From NCBI GenBank assembly GCA_946902985.2, contig OX336389.2:1014165441-1014229440 (forward strand): a stretch of 64,000 nt of DNA, given 5' to 3'. Within the stretch, counting starts at the first letter, position 1. Each line of letters starts with the position of its first letter. The position numbers were made by a program, and so were the translations under genes. The stretch comes from Meconema thalassinum. Lineage: Eukaryota; Arthropoda; Insecta; Orthoptera; Tettigoniidae. Positions 32,798 to 42,144 of this stretch are shown here, piece by piece. A model generated the notes under the pieces. It was not told the origin of the DNA, searched no databases, and saw nothing but the letters and a program-made list of their open reading frames with translations.

Positions 32798-33330
32798 GAA
32801 GTAGATCCTTGACTAGTATTTTGCGCCGGAGCAGTCAGGGTCTACGAATCCAGCTGTTGCTTCGGATATCCAACAGACCGCCTCTAGAATATACGGGGAC
32901 AGTACCTCCTGCAATTTGATCCGAATCTCCTCTACAGTGTCAAAATGCCACATATTGAGCTCCATTTATAGCTTTGCAAAATCAAAGACGTCATAAGGGG
33001 CTAAATTGGACTAATATTGGAGGGTGCAGGATCACCGACATGTTTTTGGCCAATAAGTTGCATGTTTTGTAGTCCACATGAGCAGGAGCATTGACATGAG
33101 GTAGAAGCCAGTTTCTGTAGGCCCAAGTTGTGGTATTTTACAACGAACGTCTTCAAGCACCTGCCTCAAGGGATCACAGTGGAAGCCAGTAATAACCATC
33201 TTGCCACGAGGAGCAAATTTCTGGTGCACAACTCCCTTCTTGTCAGAAGAGACATTTACTTTGGCTCTCAACTTACCTCAGTTTCTTCTGCCTTGGGGAT
33301 TGTAGGCCTTTTCATTGGAGTGACTATTAC
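32798..33330 (-). pseudogene. Decayed mariner transposase fragment
   Basis: The minus strand contains, in shifting frames, KKGVVHQKFAPRGK (matching the mariner KGIVH-EF-P-G block), LEDVRCKIPQL, then NAPAHVDYKT (the catalytic HHDNAPAH block), then FDTVEEIRIKLQEVL near the C-terminus. At least one frameshift lies around 33130-33160 and stops occur in the C-terminal half. The N-terminal helix-turn-helix half is missing. Family assignment rests on these ordered motifs. The transposase is inactive. Confidence 0.7.
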
Positions 33331-33335
33331 TTGTT

Positions 33336-33395
33336 TTTTTGGGCAGATGACCTCGTAGTTCGGCCCCTTAAAACAACAATAACTAACTAACTAGG
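33336..33395 (+). repeat. SINE-type 3' tail, copy 1
   Basis: gatgacctcgtagttcggccccttaaaacaacaataac followed by actaact repeats. Shares its core with 35150-35212. Typical of a SINE or LINE 3' end with simple-repeat tail. Confidence 0.5.
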
Positions 33396-33704
33396 TCATA
33401 GTCGTAAACCTGTGTGATGACCTAAGTTGATAAGCGATATCTTCAACATTTTTTGGAGTTTTACTTATGTGAGGTCGTTCAAACTTCTAGTGATCCTCCA
33501 GCGATATTCGCCAGTTTTGAAATCAAGTGTCATTATCGTGTTGCCTTAATAATCACAATTTAATGCTTTTACCCATTACAATGGGGTACAATCATGTTGA
33601 CCGACTGAAAAGCATTACATTTCAATTAACCGGCACTTGTAATACTGCATTTGACTGAGGAGTCATTGTCTTGTCTTTGAAAGCATCTCTGGAAAAAACA
33701 TTTA

Positions 33705-33795
33705 GATTTAGATTAGATAGACTGATAGATTTACATTTTAAAGGTAGATAGATTTTGATTTTAAGATAGATAGATAGATTTAGATTTTAAAGTAA
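33705..33795. repeat. GATA/TAGATTT-rich simple repeat
   Basis: Repeated tagatagattttaga-like units. Confidence 0.75.
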
Positions 33796-33825
33796 GAAGT
33801 ACCCATACTTTTTAGACATGGATTT

Positions 33826-34012
33826 TGGGGGCGTGGTGGCGCATAGGTCAAGCTGTTGGCCTCTCACTACGGTGGACTGGGTTTGATCCCTGGTCAATGC
33901 ATGTGCGATTTTCGATGTGAAATGCAATGTCCTGTGTTTCGGATTCCACGTAAAAAGGAGATCCCGTGGCTCATGATCGCAAGATCGTCACGTAAAACTA
34001 CAAGCTTCCTTT
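33826..34012 (+). repeat. tRNA-derived SINE, family 1, second copy
   Basis: Same head (gcgtggtggcgc, then gggtttgatccc) and same end (ctacaagcttccttt) as 28478-28670 but on the plus strand. The flanks gacatggatttt (33815-33826) and gacatagattta (34018-34029) look like an imperfect 12-bp duplication. Confidence 0.85.
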
Positions 34013-34199
34013 GCTTCGACATAGATTTAATAACCTAAGTGTAATAGATCTGATGATGATCACTTGACCATCGTAACTGGTCATCCAAGTGTATTTATAA
34101 ATCTCATGTAAATATTTTTCAGGATTAGAGAATGACCCATCACAATTGGGTACAATTGACCGACTGAGAAACATCAAATTTCGATTACTAAGGCAACAC

Positions 34200-35338
34200 T
34201 GAAAAATGACTTCCAACACCATAATGGAGTGCCACAATTTTTTTAAAAAATGTGCAGTACGGAACCTTTAATAAGCAGAATCCTTTCCACAACGAAAAAA
34301 ATTGCCTGTCCCATGAATTACGGGCTATTATTCCTGTTAATTTGCCTGTATGTAGCGGAACCTGTCTTACGGGTAAACTGAAACAAATGACTGTTTATTT
34401 ACCGTAAAATTATGTGTTTTACTATATAATTTACGGAATGTTTAAGAACTCATTCGCCTACCCATTATGCTCACTTTGTGTGGTATGGACATCCCTTGGC
34501 GAGATTTTTCAAGTCGTGTGCGACCTTTACTTGGCAAGGAGAATGTCCCACATTATTATGAGGATTAATGTACAGGGGTACTGAGTTGGAATGCTAGGTC
34601 CAATGAACACACCTGAACTGCTTCTCAACCAATACTGTAAAATTCTTATTTGATGTGATTCCGTGACCAATTGTAGAAAGTTGTGCTGTTGTTAAGTCCG
34701 TAAGTGATGAAAGGGACAAAGCGCGTTGTTTTAGATTTAAATGGTAAAATTAAAGTTATTGAAGCTAGCGTTAGAAATCATCGAGGAATGACGCCGGCGA
34801 TGACAATGAAGATGGTGACGGTGATAAAGTAGACGACAATGTGTGTAGTTTGCAGACCATATAGACAAGCCCATTCAGGGCTAAAAGAAGAAAAAAAAGT
34901 AATCATTTTCACTCGCGATAAATGACGCTGAGTTGTTTGATATTGTTTGTCGCGCCCGTATCTTAATTGAGAGCCGAGCCTTCAAGGTGAATGGTGTTCA
35001 GCGCACAATCTTGGATTGCTTGAGGAAGTAAATGATTATGTAGAAAATTGTGTTAAAATACTGTTGTAACTTTAGTCCAGCAAGTGTACAAAGTTTAATT
35101 CTAGAGGTGATATATCTGTACCCGATTCTTAATGCTACATCCACGCACAAATGGGGCCGATAACCTAGATGTTAGGCCCCTTAAAACAACAATTATCATC
35201 ATCATCACCACGCACTAATGAACACAATAACTGTGCTGTGCGATTTGTTTTTATGCACGAATATAGTGTAAATAAATAGTTTTGTGCTGTTTGTGCTAGT
35301 GTTTAGCATGTATTTGGTGAAATCCCTGTAGTTGCATT
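34200..35338. other. Intergenic DNA
   Basis: No gene. Contains a 27-bp direct repeat at 34654-34680 (pair at 28347-28373) and a SINE-type tail at 35150-35212. Confidence 0.5.
35150..35212 (+). repeat. SINE-type 3' tail, copy 2
   Basis: gggccgataacctagatgtt then aggccccttaaaacaacaat and (atc)n. Same core as 33336-33395. Confidence 0.55.
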
Positions 35339-35339
35339 A

Positions 35340-36135
35340 CACTGGTCTACAACGCAAAATCATCAAAGAAACTGTAATGTGGATTTAACTAATGTGGGGC
35401 TACTGATTTCAAATCTGTTGCCGGTTTTGACCTAGCACGTATAGTTTGTGCGATGAGGAGGACTGGAAACTATGTGGAAATGGTACAAATTGGTGTAAAA
35501 ATTATATGTGGGGCCTCAAATCCGAGAAATACTGAAAGATGCAGCATTCTTAATACTTTGACGGACAAAAAAAATTAGAAACATTTGAAATGGATTTGCA
35601 GCAATTTTTTAGATAAGAAGAAGGATCCTGATTTCAAAAATGGTATCCACAAACTTCTGCACGCATACAAGGAGCTTGAGTGTCGTATGTCACTAAAGGT
35701 TCATTTTCTGCATTCCCATGTGGACTTCTTCCCAGGAAATCTTGGTGATATAAGTGAAGAGCAGGGAGAGCATTTCCATCAGGACATAAAGTCCATGGAG
35801 CAGCGTTACCAAGGTATCTGGAATGATTCCATGATGGGCGAGTACTGCTGGATGGTATACAGGGATGTTACAGACACCACACACCATAGGAAGAGGAAAT
35901 CAACTATATTTCAATAACAGAAGGTATGTTTATCTTCATATTTCATTCCCTAGATATACAAGAATGACGGATTTCAATGCAACCTTCCGCCATACTATGT
36001 GATACACTGTACTGGTTAAAATGTAAGTGCTAGAACATCCTGGACAGGATCTACGTAATCAGCGTCGCAAACCGATCTATATACGCATAGCTTTATTTCT
36101 GATGATTACAACAAGTTTAATTTTGTAGACCAGTG
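35340..36135 (+). mobile_element. 796-bp element with 13-bp TIRs and TTA duplication
   Basis: cactggtctacaa at 35340-35352 is repeated inverted at 36123-36135. Both ends are flanked by tta (35337-35339 and 36136-36138). A 3-bp TWA duplication is characteristic of PIF/Harbinger insertions, though no Harbinger transposase is present. The element encloses the 110-codon frame at 35585-35917. Confidence 0.55.
35585..35917 (+). CDS. Fragment of a repetitive arthropod protein of unknown function
   Basis: 110 codons with LHSHVDFFPGNLG, EEQGEHFHQDIK, ERYQG-like QRYQGIWND and MMGEYCWM, then a basic end (HHRKRKS). From memory, proteins with this FHQDI...RYQG...YCW signature are predicted many times in arthropod genomes without known function and behave like part of a transposon. 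Upstream sequence (35400-35584) has matching style but stops, so this is probably the C-terminal remnant. The frame lies wholly inside a pair of 13-bp inverted repeats. Confidence 0.5.
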   Translation: MKWICSNFLDKKKDPDFKNGIHKLLHAYKELECRMSLKVHFLHSHVDFFPGNLGDISEEQGEHFHQDIKSMEQRYQGIWNDSMMGEYCWMVYRDVTDTTHHRKRKSTIFQ

Positions 36136-36233
36136 TTATCAACAGGATGTATGTAAATACAAAATCACAGTAGCATATTTACACTCGTAGATATTCTTTA
36201 TGATCACCTATATTGACAGGTTTTACTGTATAT

Positions 36234-39159
36234 TGAACCCTTATTGATCTACGATAAATAAGTATTCATATTTATTATTATTATTACTGCAGCCCAGGCA
36301 GTACTTGAGGAAGTGGACATGGAGGAAAGGGAGGCTAGCGTTTCGTAATGATTGCAACAGGAGCAGAGCTGGTAGCTATTCTTGGGGGACGGCCAGATTT
36401 AGCCGGGTTCAAGGCCAAATTGAGCAACTACTTGCACCAAAATTGGAAGCATAAAGGAATGATCACGAGTCACTTGCAACGAACATACGATTGAATCAGC
36501 CAATCACGAGAGACCAAGCCATGATCACGCGATGGACAGCGTCAGTAGTAAAAAGCCCGCGGAATTGATTATCTAAAGAACCGCCCAACGGACTGACCTC
36601 CGCACGAGTGCATTGAGACGTTTGATATATTTGAAGAAGATTGACACTAGTCCCATATTTGTGAGATAAAAACTCTGGAAATTTTTATCCAATTCCACCC
36701 CACTCCTCCGTCCCCTGTCAGTTTCTAATAAATAGATTGGCATGACGCTACTCGAAGTCATTCGTTTTGGAGCCTTGAGAGGCTAACTTCACGCCCGTTT
36801 GTACAACGATTTTAACGCTCTAAATTAGTTGAAGTTATTTTATTTGTGAGCTCTGAGGAGCTAAATTCACATCAGTCGTAATAACGAATTTCAAAGCTCT
36901 AGTACATTTTATCTGAAGTCAACTTTATTTTTGCGAGCTAATATTTCACGCAGTGTGCGTGGTGACTTGTAACATTTATCTTAAAGACGACCATTTCAGC
37001 TCCGAGGGGCAAGTCTTGTAACATCCTAATTAGCGCTCACCAGAGTGAAGGTCAACAGTACAGTACGGAAATACCGAGCAAGATAGCGACTGCATGTGCA
37101 GTCGAGATTTTAAACTTATTATCGAGCCAGTGACGTGGTCTCGAGGTGTATATTTTATGTACAAATTTCAGTGTATTTTTCATGTGTTTATTGTGCGTGT
37201 GTGCGAGATATCTAGGGCAAGTCTTCGCAATTAATCGCATTAGGACAATTTGTGGGCGAATTGAGTAAACTGCAAGCGATTATAGCTAGGTCATAATAAC
37301 TAACATTGAACTTTTCTGCCAAGGAGGCGATACCAAGATGCTCAACACGTGGTTTGGAGTTGGGATGATCTTCAACGATTCAACGCAGATGACCACGATG
37401 GAATGTTAATCTGTCCATAGGGAAATGGGCTGAGAAGGATGTCTTAAGTTCTACAAGCGGATCGGTGATGTACAACAATTGAATTATTTCAATTATGTAG
37501 TTAGATTTGGCCGGGGAACTTTTGTAAATAGTCATGTTTCTTTTCTAGTTGTTTAGAGTTTTCCTTGCATCGACACTAAATGTTTTAAATGTCCGTTGGC
37601 GCGTGGCCAAAGTGTTTATTGTATATTTGTTTTTCCTTGAGTCATATTTAATGTGCGTGGCGTGCGTACGTGATTTTTATCCATGCAAATGCGAAACCCA
37701 TTACATTCGATAAGTGGTGCTTTATTAACGTTAATATTTGAGATAGGAAAGGGAGGTAATTACTGTAAGATATTTGCTGAACAGGTTATTATTCATATTA
37801 GGGTTGCCAAGCGCACCAACTTAAAATGTAATTTGTAGAACACCTTCGTTCTAATTTTGATAGATTTTTTTGAGTCCTTTTCAGGTTAACTAGTCACGGC
37901 ATAGAACGGTGGCGCCAGCATGTGGACATTATTTATGTCCTTTTATTTCAGGGTCTGTCAAAACCCATACGTGTGATTCTGTGTGTGTTACTGTGTCAAG
38001 TGTGTGTTGATTCTACGTGAGGAGGGGGTAGAGGTCCTACCGCCCTCATATTTTTTTTTTGCTGCTGTTGTATTTTTGATGGAAAGACAGGGTGCTCTAG
38101 GGAGACCGCTGTTTCTTGTCCATATTATTCTGACACACACACACGTATTATTGTGCTTTGGGGCACACTTCTTCGAGATTCGACCCCATGTCCTGGGAGG
38201 TCGAGATTATTGACACGTGGGTTGACAGATATGCAGAGTTCCACAAACCGCCCGTTTTGCCTGGTGACTTATTTTGATAGGCAGTCCTGATTGTCCGACT
38301 GACCCCCGTAAGCTTTCATGTAGCAAACCTGTTCATTGTGATGGTTATTTTTTAAGCCATAATTAATTGGGGAGTTCGCCATGTGTGTAACGGCTTATTG
38401 TACGTTGTATGGGTAAAATATTGTATTAATAATGTAAATGTTGGCTGTGAGCCTATTGTTTTGTTTATGACTCGATTCATGTAATTTGTGCGTAACACCT
38501 GTGTGGTGTAGCGGTAGAGTACTTGTAAATTTGACGGCGGTCATATGTGTATATTTTATTTGGTCACGTGTTAATGTACTTGTGTTGATTTGTGTGAGAA
38601 GTCCTAAGGTTTTAGGCAGTAAATGTTGCTTCGGCAAATTGATTCCAATTTCACACGGAAATTTTGTGTTGTTTATATTAGATCTAGGAAGTGTCGGTTT
38701 AGTTTTTATGTATTGTAGTTGTGTTCCCCCGTGTCGGTCTAGCTCTAAGAAATGTGGATTCGTTGTCTGAATGATTACTCTGGATGATGACGAATCACGC
38801 ATTCGTTTGTACACATCGTGATGCATGTAGAACGACATACGCACATACATAGTCACTTTTTGTTATTTTATCTTAGGGACACTTGGTCCATGTAATTAAT
38901 CTCTCCAGAGATTTTGCCTAGTTTTTGGCATTTTTATTAAGTGGGAGTCATATGGGAGTTTTATTTTGTTAATTGTTGAGTGTAAATATGGTGATTTGTT
39001 TATTAAATTCATTTGTTTTAACCCTGGCTTCACTCTTTTCTGCATGTTATTTTGTTATATGTTACCTTGCAAGTTAATGAAGCGCCTTGACAACAACTTA
39101 CGATATGAACCGATACACCCCCCGAAACTGAGTCTCATATGCTTCTTTGCAAGGTTTCA
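36234..39159 (+). repeat. Element B 5' LTR (2926 bp)
   Basis: Starts tgaaccctt and ends ggtttca. Very long for a Ty3/gypsy LTR. It contains a 153-codon antisense frame (38395-38856), preserved in the other LTR but without recognisable protein character, and an (ATT)n tract near its start. Confidence 0.93.
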
Positions 39160-39170
39160 TAAAACAAAAA

Positions 39171-39187
39171 TGGCTGCCCAAGTGGGG
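39171..39187 (+). promoter_or_regulatory. Candidate primer-binding site, element B
   Basis: TGGCTGCCCAAGTGGGG, 11 nt after the LTR, resembles the tRNA-Lys-type site TGGCGCCCAACGTGGGG (consensus from memory). The offset from the LTR is larger than usual. Confidence 0.5.
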
Positions 39188-39705
39188 ATTGTTGTTGTTG
39201 TTGCTTCGCTGATCTCATATTTATTTCGTTGAGAAATGATGCCAGGTCAAGCGGGCAAAGTTAAATCAGTAAATTGAGGCGATGTTGTACCGCCATGTGC
39301 ATTAGTAAAATCACTGAGTTCCTAAAGTTAGAGATATTGAACAAGGTTAGAATTTGATATTGTATTTGTTATAAACCTGTTCTGGCGCCCGGCATTAAAA
39401 TTAGAAAATTTGCATTATTATTGAACTCAGTCAAAGCAGGAAGGTGTTGCCTTATATCTGACATTTAATTGACTTCGGTTAATTGATGTTTATCGTAAAT
39501 TTTGTAGGTTAGGAATTTAAAAACAGATCACTAGGGGTTATTTTGTTGTTTGGGAATAAGTGTAATTTTATTCAGTAAAATTTGTTACTGAAATTTTCAT
39601 TAAATTAGAGCCAGTAATATTTAAATGTTGTGACATGTATGCGTGTATATGACTGAAATCTTGGCGCATGACCCTGTTTTCTCTGAATATATTTGTGTGT
39701 GTGAA

Positions 39706-42081
39706 ATGGCGAGTGTTGATGAAATTAGGGGATTGTTGGAACAGATGTCGATCCAAATGTCCGTGAAGACGGAAAAACAATTAAAAGAACAATTAGGAGC
39801 TCAGCGAGAGCATAGTGAAAAACAATTAGAACAGATGTCCGTAAAGACGGAAAAACAATTAAAAGAACAATTAGAAGCTCAGCGGGAGCATAATGAAAAA
39901 CAATTACATGACATGAGCGGTAATATTTCGGTCCAGTTAGAAGTCCAGAAATTAGACACGGACAAACAATTAAATGAACTAAATCACAAATTGTCGGAAC
40001 AGGCGGTAACACAAACGGCACAAACCGAACAATTAGGAAAGATCACTAATGACATTAATCAGAGCGTTAAAAAGGTAGAGAAACTGGCAGGCGAGGTTGC
40101 GGAGAACAACGTCAAACAGTTAGGCGATATTAAGAAGTTGGGGGCGAAGTTTGATAACAAATTAGTACAATTTGACGAGATGGTGGCAGATAAACTCAAG
40201 CAGATAGAGGCAGCATGTGTCAATAACACCGCGGGAATGAAGAATATCCAAGAGGAATTGCAGCAACAAATTAATTCGGTAGACAGCAACGTGCTGGAAT
40301 TAATAAAAGAAATTGATAAAGTCGAGGTTAAGGCCGAAACCGAACGGATACACTTGCGGGAGAACTTAGAGGAGCAATTAGGCAAGACACAACAGCAAAT
40401 ACAAGAAGTAGGAGAACAGCTAGTAAAAACACAAGTGATCATAAGGAAAGAGGTAGGAGAACAGCTCGTCAAGACTCGGGATAATCTGGAAGGCCAACTA
40501 ATAAAAACACAAGAGGTCATAAGAGAAGAAGTCGGGAAACAATTAATAAAAACGCAAGAGGTCATGAGAGAAGAGGTTGGGGAACAACTAGTCAAAACAC
40601 AAGAACAGATACGTGAAGAGCTAGAGAAAAATCAGGAAAGGAACGAGGAGAAAATTAACAGCTTGAAAAGTAGGATCCGGCGAGATTGGGACCAGCAGGC
40701 TCACGCAAATAAGGAAGACAGGCTGACAGTTTTAAAGCGAATGCAGGCATTGGAGGAAAATGTAAAGTCAAAATTACAGGAACACTCAGAGTTAATAATC
40801 AAAAACGAGATTAGATCTTTAGAGAATGCGACATTATTTTCGGCTGAAAATATACCGGAGAAGCAGGGCAGTATTGGAAGTCCTGCAGGCTTGAAGTTGG
40901 CTGAGGATACCAGCCGGGGTCAAAGTCCCAGACTAACGAGTAACGCATTCCAGCAATACAGGGGAGAGACTTCAACACCACAACCGAACTTGGCACCTGC
41001 CCAAGTCATCCAAGTCATTCGGGGTAATGATTTCAAGCCTGATAAATTTAAGGAACATTCAGGAACCACTCCCAAAGCATTTCTACGACAGTTAACTGAT
41101 TACTTTAATGACCAGCACATCGGCCCTGAGAAACAATTAAGACTAGTGGAGAAATTTTTAGAAGGACCCAGCCTAACCTGGTTTTTAAGCTTTAAGTATA
41201 CTTTTACTGACATGGCTCAATTCCGCGAAGCATTTTTAAAGAAGTTTTGGAGCCCTTCTTTACAGCAAGGGTTGAGAATGGACCTGTACACGCGAAAATA
41301 TCATAGTACGCATCCAACCCGGTTTTCAGAGTTCTTCAGCCAGCAGTTGGTAAAATTCAGAGATTTTGACGACCCGCCTAGCGAGCAAAATATGGTTCTA
41401 ACCATCGAGAAACAACTCCCAATGCACATCCAACAACTATTAGTCGCAGGAAACATTCAACCCGCAGTCCAAGCCGAAGAATTACTCAGACACTTAGACG
41501 AGATGAGTATGGTGAGCCCACAGACAGGAAGGAGGAATATGGAATGTGTCAACACGGCAGAGGTAGTTCAGGGACTCCATAATAACCACAGCCAGGGGAA
41601 CCAAACCAAGACTCAGTCTACAGGGACACAATTCACACCAAGAAGGCAAGATTTTGACGGCCGGAACCAGTTCAACAATAATAATCAAAACTATCAGAAT
41701 AACCGCGGGAGATACAATCAGAACAACCAAAATCAGAACAATCAATGGACGTACCAGCGGGAGTACACAAATTGGAGGGGAAACCAGAGACAAGGTAGAC
41801 CTTACCAAAGAAATGGAGATGGTAGATGGAATAACGGCAGGGACTATCGCCAAGAAAATAGGGGAGATTATCGGAACAACTGGGACGAGCGATATATTGA
41901 ATCACGAAAATACTTGGATCAATTAAGTGCCGAAGAAACGGAGAAGGAGAAGTGGGGGCGTGCCATGGCAAACAGACATAGCCCAGACAATCATCAAGGA
42001 GAGGGGGCAGAGAGTTTATTGAGGCAACAGGAGCGACAGAATGACAACCGGCGAAACACAACAAATGGGTCCCGGGATTAA
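39706..42081 (+). CDS. gag: Element B Gag
   Basis: The frame is open from 39643, but ATG 39706 (MASVDEIRGLL) is the likelier start because it matches the style of element A's MGSVEEEM; this gives 791 residues. Residues 1-400 are a long coiled coil with internal repeats: a ~30-residue duplication around KTEKQLKEQL...AQREH, and later GEQLVKTQ..REEV repeats. A Ty3-like capsid core (KAFLRQLTDYFNDQ, LEGPSLTWF, FLKKFWSPSLQQ, HIQQLLVAG) covers about 450-620. The tail from about 650 is Asn/Gln/Arg/Gly-rich with RGN and RGR motifs and no CCHC zinc knuckle, so RNA binding is presumably by the basic tail. Stop TAA 42079-42081; pol follows 30-60 bp on in the same phase but behind further stops, suggesting re-initiation. 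Confidence 0.9.
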   Translation: MASVDEIRGLLEQMSIQMSVKTEKQLKEQLGAQREHSEKQLEQMSVKTEKQLKEQLEAQREHNEKQLHDMSGNISVQLEVQKLDTDKQLNELNHKLSEQAVTQTAQTEQLGKITNDINQSVKKVEKLAGEVAENNVKQLGDIKKLGAKFDNKLVQFDEMVADKLKQIEAACVNNTAGMKNIQEELQQQINSVDSNVLELIKEIDKVEVKAETERIHLRENLEEQLGKTQQQIQEVGEQLVKTQVIIRKEVGEQLVKTRDNLEGQLIKTQEVIREEVGKQLIKTQEVMREEVGEQLVKTQEQIREELEKNQERNEEKINSLKSRIRRDWDQQAHANKEDRLTVLKRMQALEENVKSKLQEHSELIIKNEIRSLENATLFSAENIPEKQGSIGSPAGLKLAEDTSRGQSPRLTSNAFQQYRGETSTPQPNLAPAQVIQVIRGNDFKPDKFKEHSGTTPKAFLRQLTDYFNDQHIGPEKQLRLVEKFLEGPSLTWFLSFKYTFTDMAQFREAFLKKFWSPSLQQGLRMDLYTRKYHSTHPTRFSEFFSQQLVKFRDFDDPPSEQNMVLTIEKQLPMHIQQLLVAGNIQPAVQAEELLRHLDEMSMVSPQTGRRNMECVNTAEVVQGLHNNHSQGNQTKTQSTGTQFTPRRQDFDGRNQFNNNNQNYQNNRGRYNQNNQNQNNQWTYQREYTNWRGNQRQGRPYQRNGDGRWNNGRDYRQENRGDYRNNWDERYIESRKYLDQLSAEETEKEKWGRAMANRHSPDNHQGEGAESLLRQQERQNDNRRNTTNGSRD

Positions 42082-42144
42082 AAAAACTCCAAATGAACTG
42101 AAAAATGATAGTCTGAAAATGGAGGTTGCCAGGGAGCGGAAGAG

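Larger units (their letters stand above)
33538..34199. mobile_element. MITE-like element with 17-bp inverted ends
   Basis: gtgttgccttaataatc at 33538-33554 is the inverse of 34183-34199 with one mismatch. A related internal block (cccattacaatggggtacaa near 33572; cccatcacaattgggtacaa near 34136) occurs twice in direct orientation. A family 1 SINE and a GATA-type tract lie inside. No coding capacity and no clear target duplication, so the non-autonomous DNA element call is moderate. Confidence 0.45.

Noticed and set aside
38505..38530. tRNA A-box-like tggtgtagcggtagag in element B LTR
   Set aside because: No B box follows at the right distance, so not a tRNA or SINE head.
38395..38856. 153-codon minus-strand frame in element B LTR as a real gene
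   Set aside because: No start context, no domain, low-complexity T/N/K-rich composition, and duplication is explained by the LTR pair. Kept only as a low-interest check.
40059..40595. 178-codon minus-strand frame
   Set aside because: Antisense shadow of the repetitive coiled-coil part of element B Gag.
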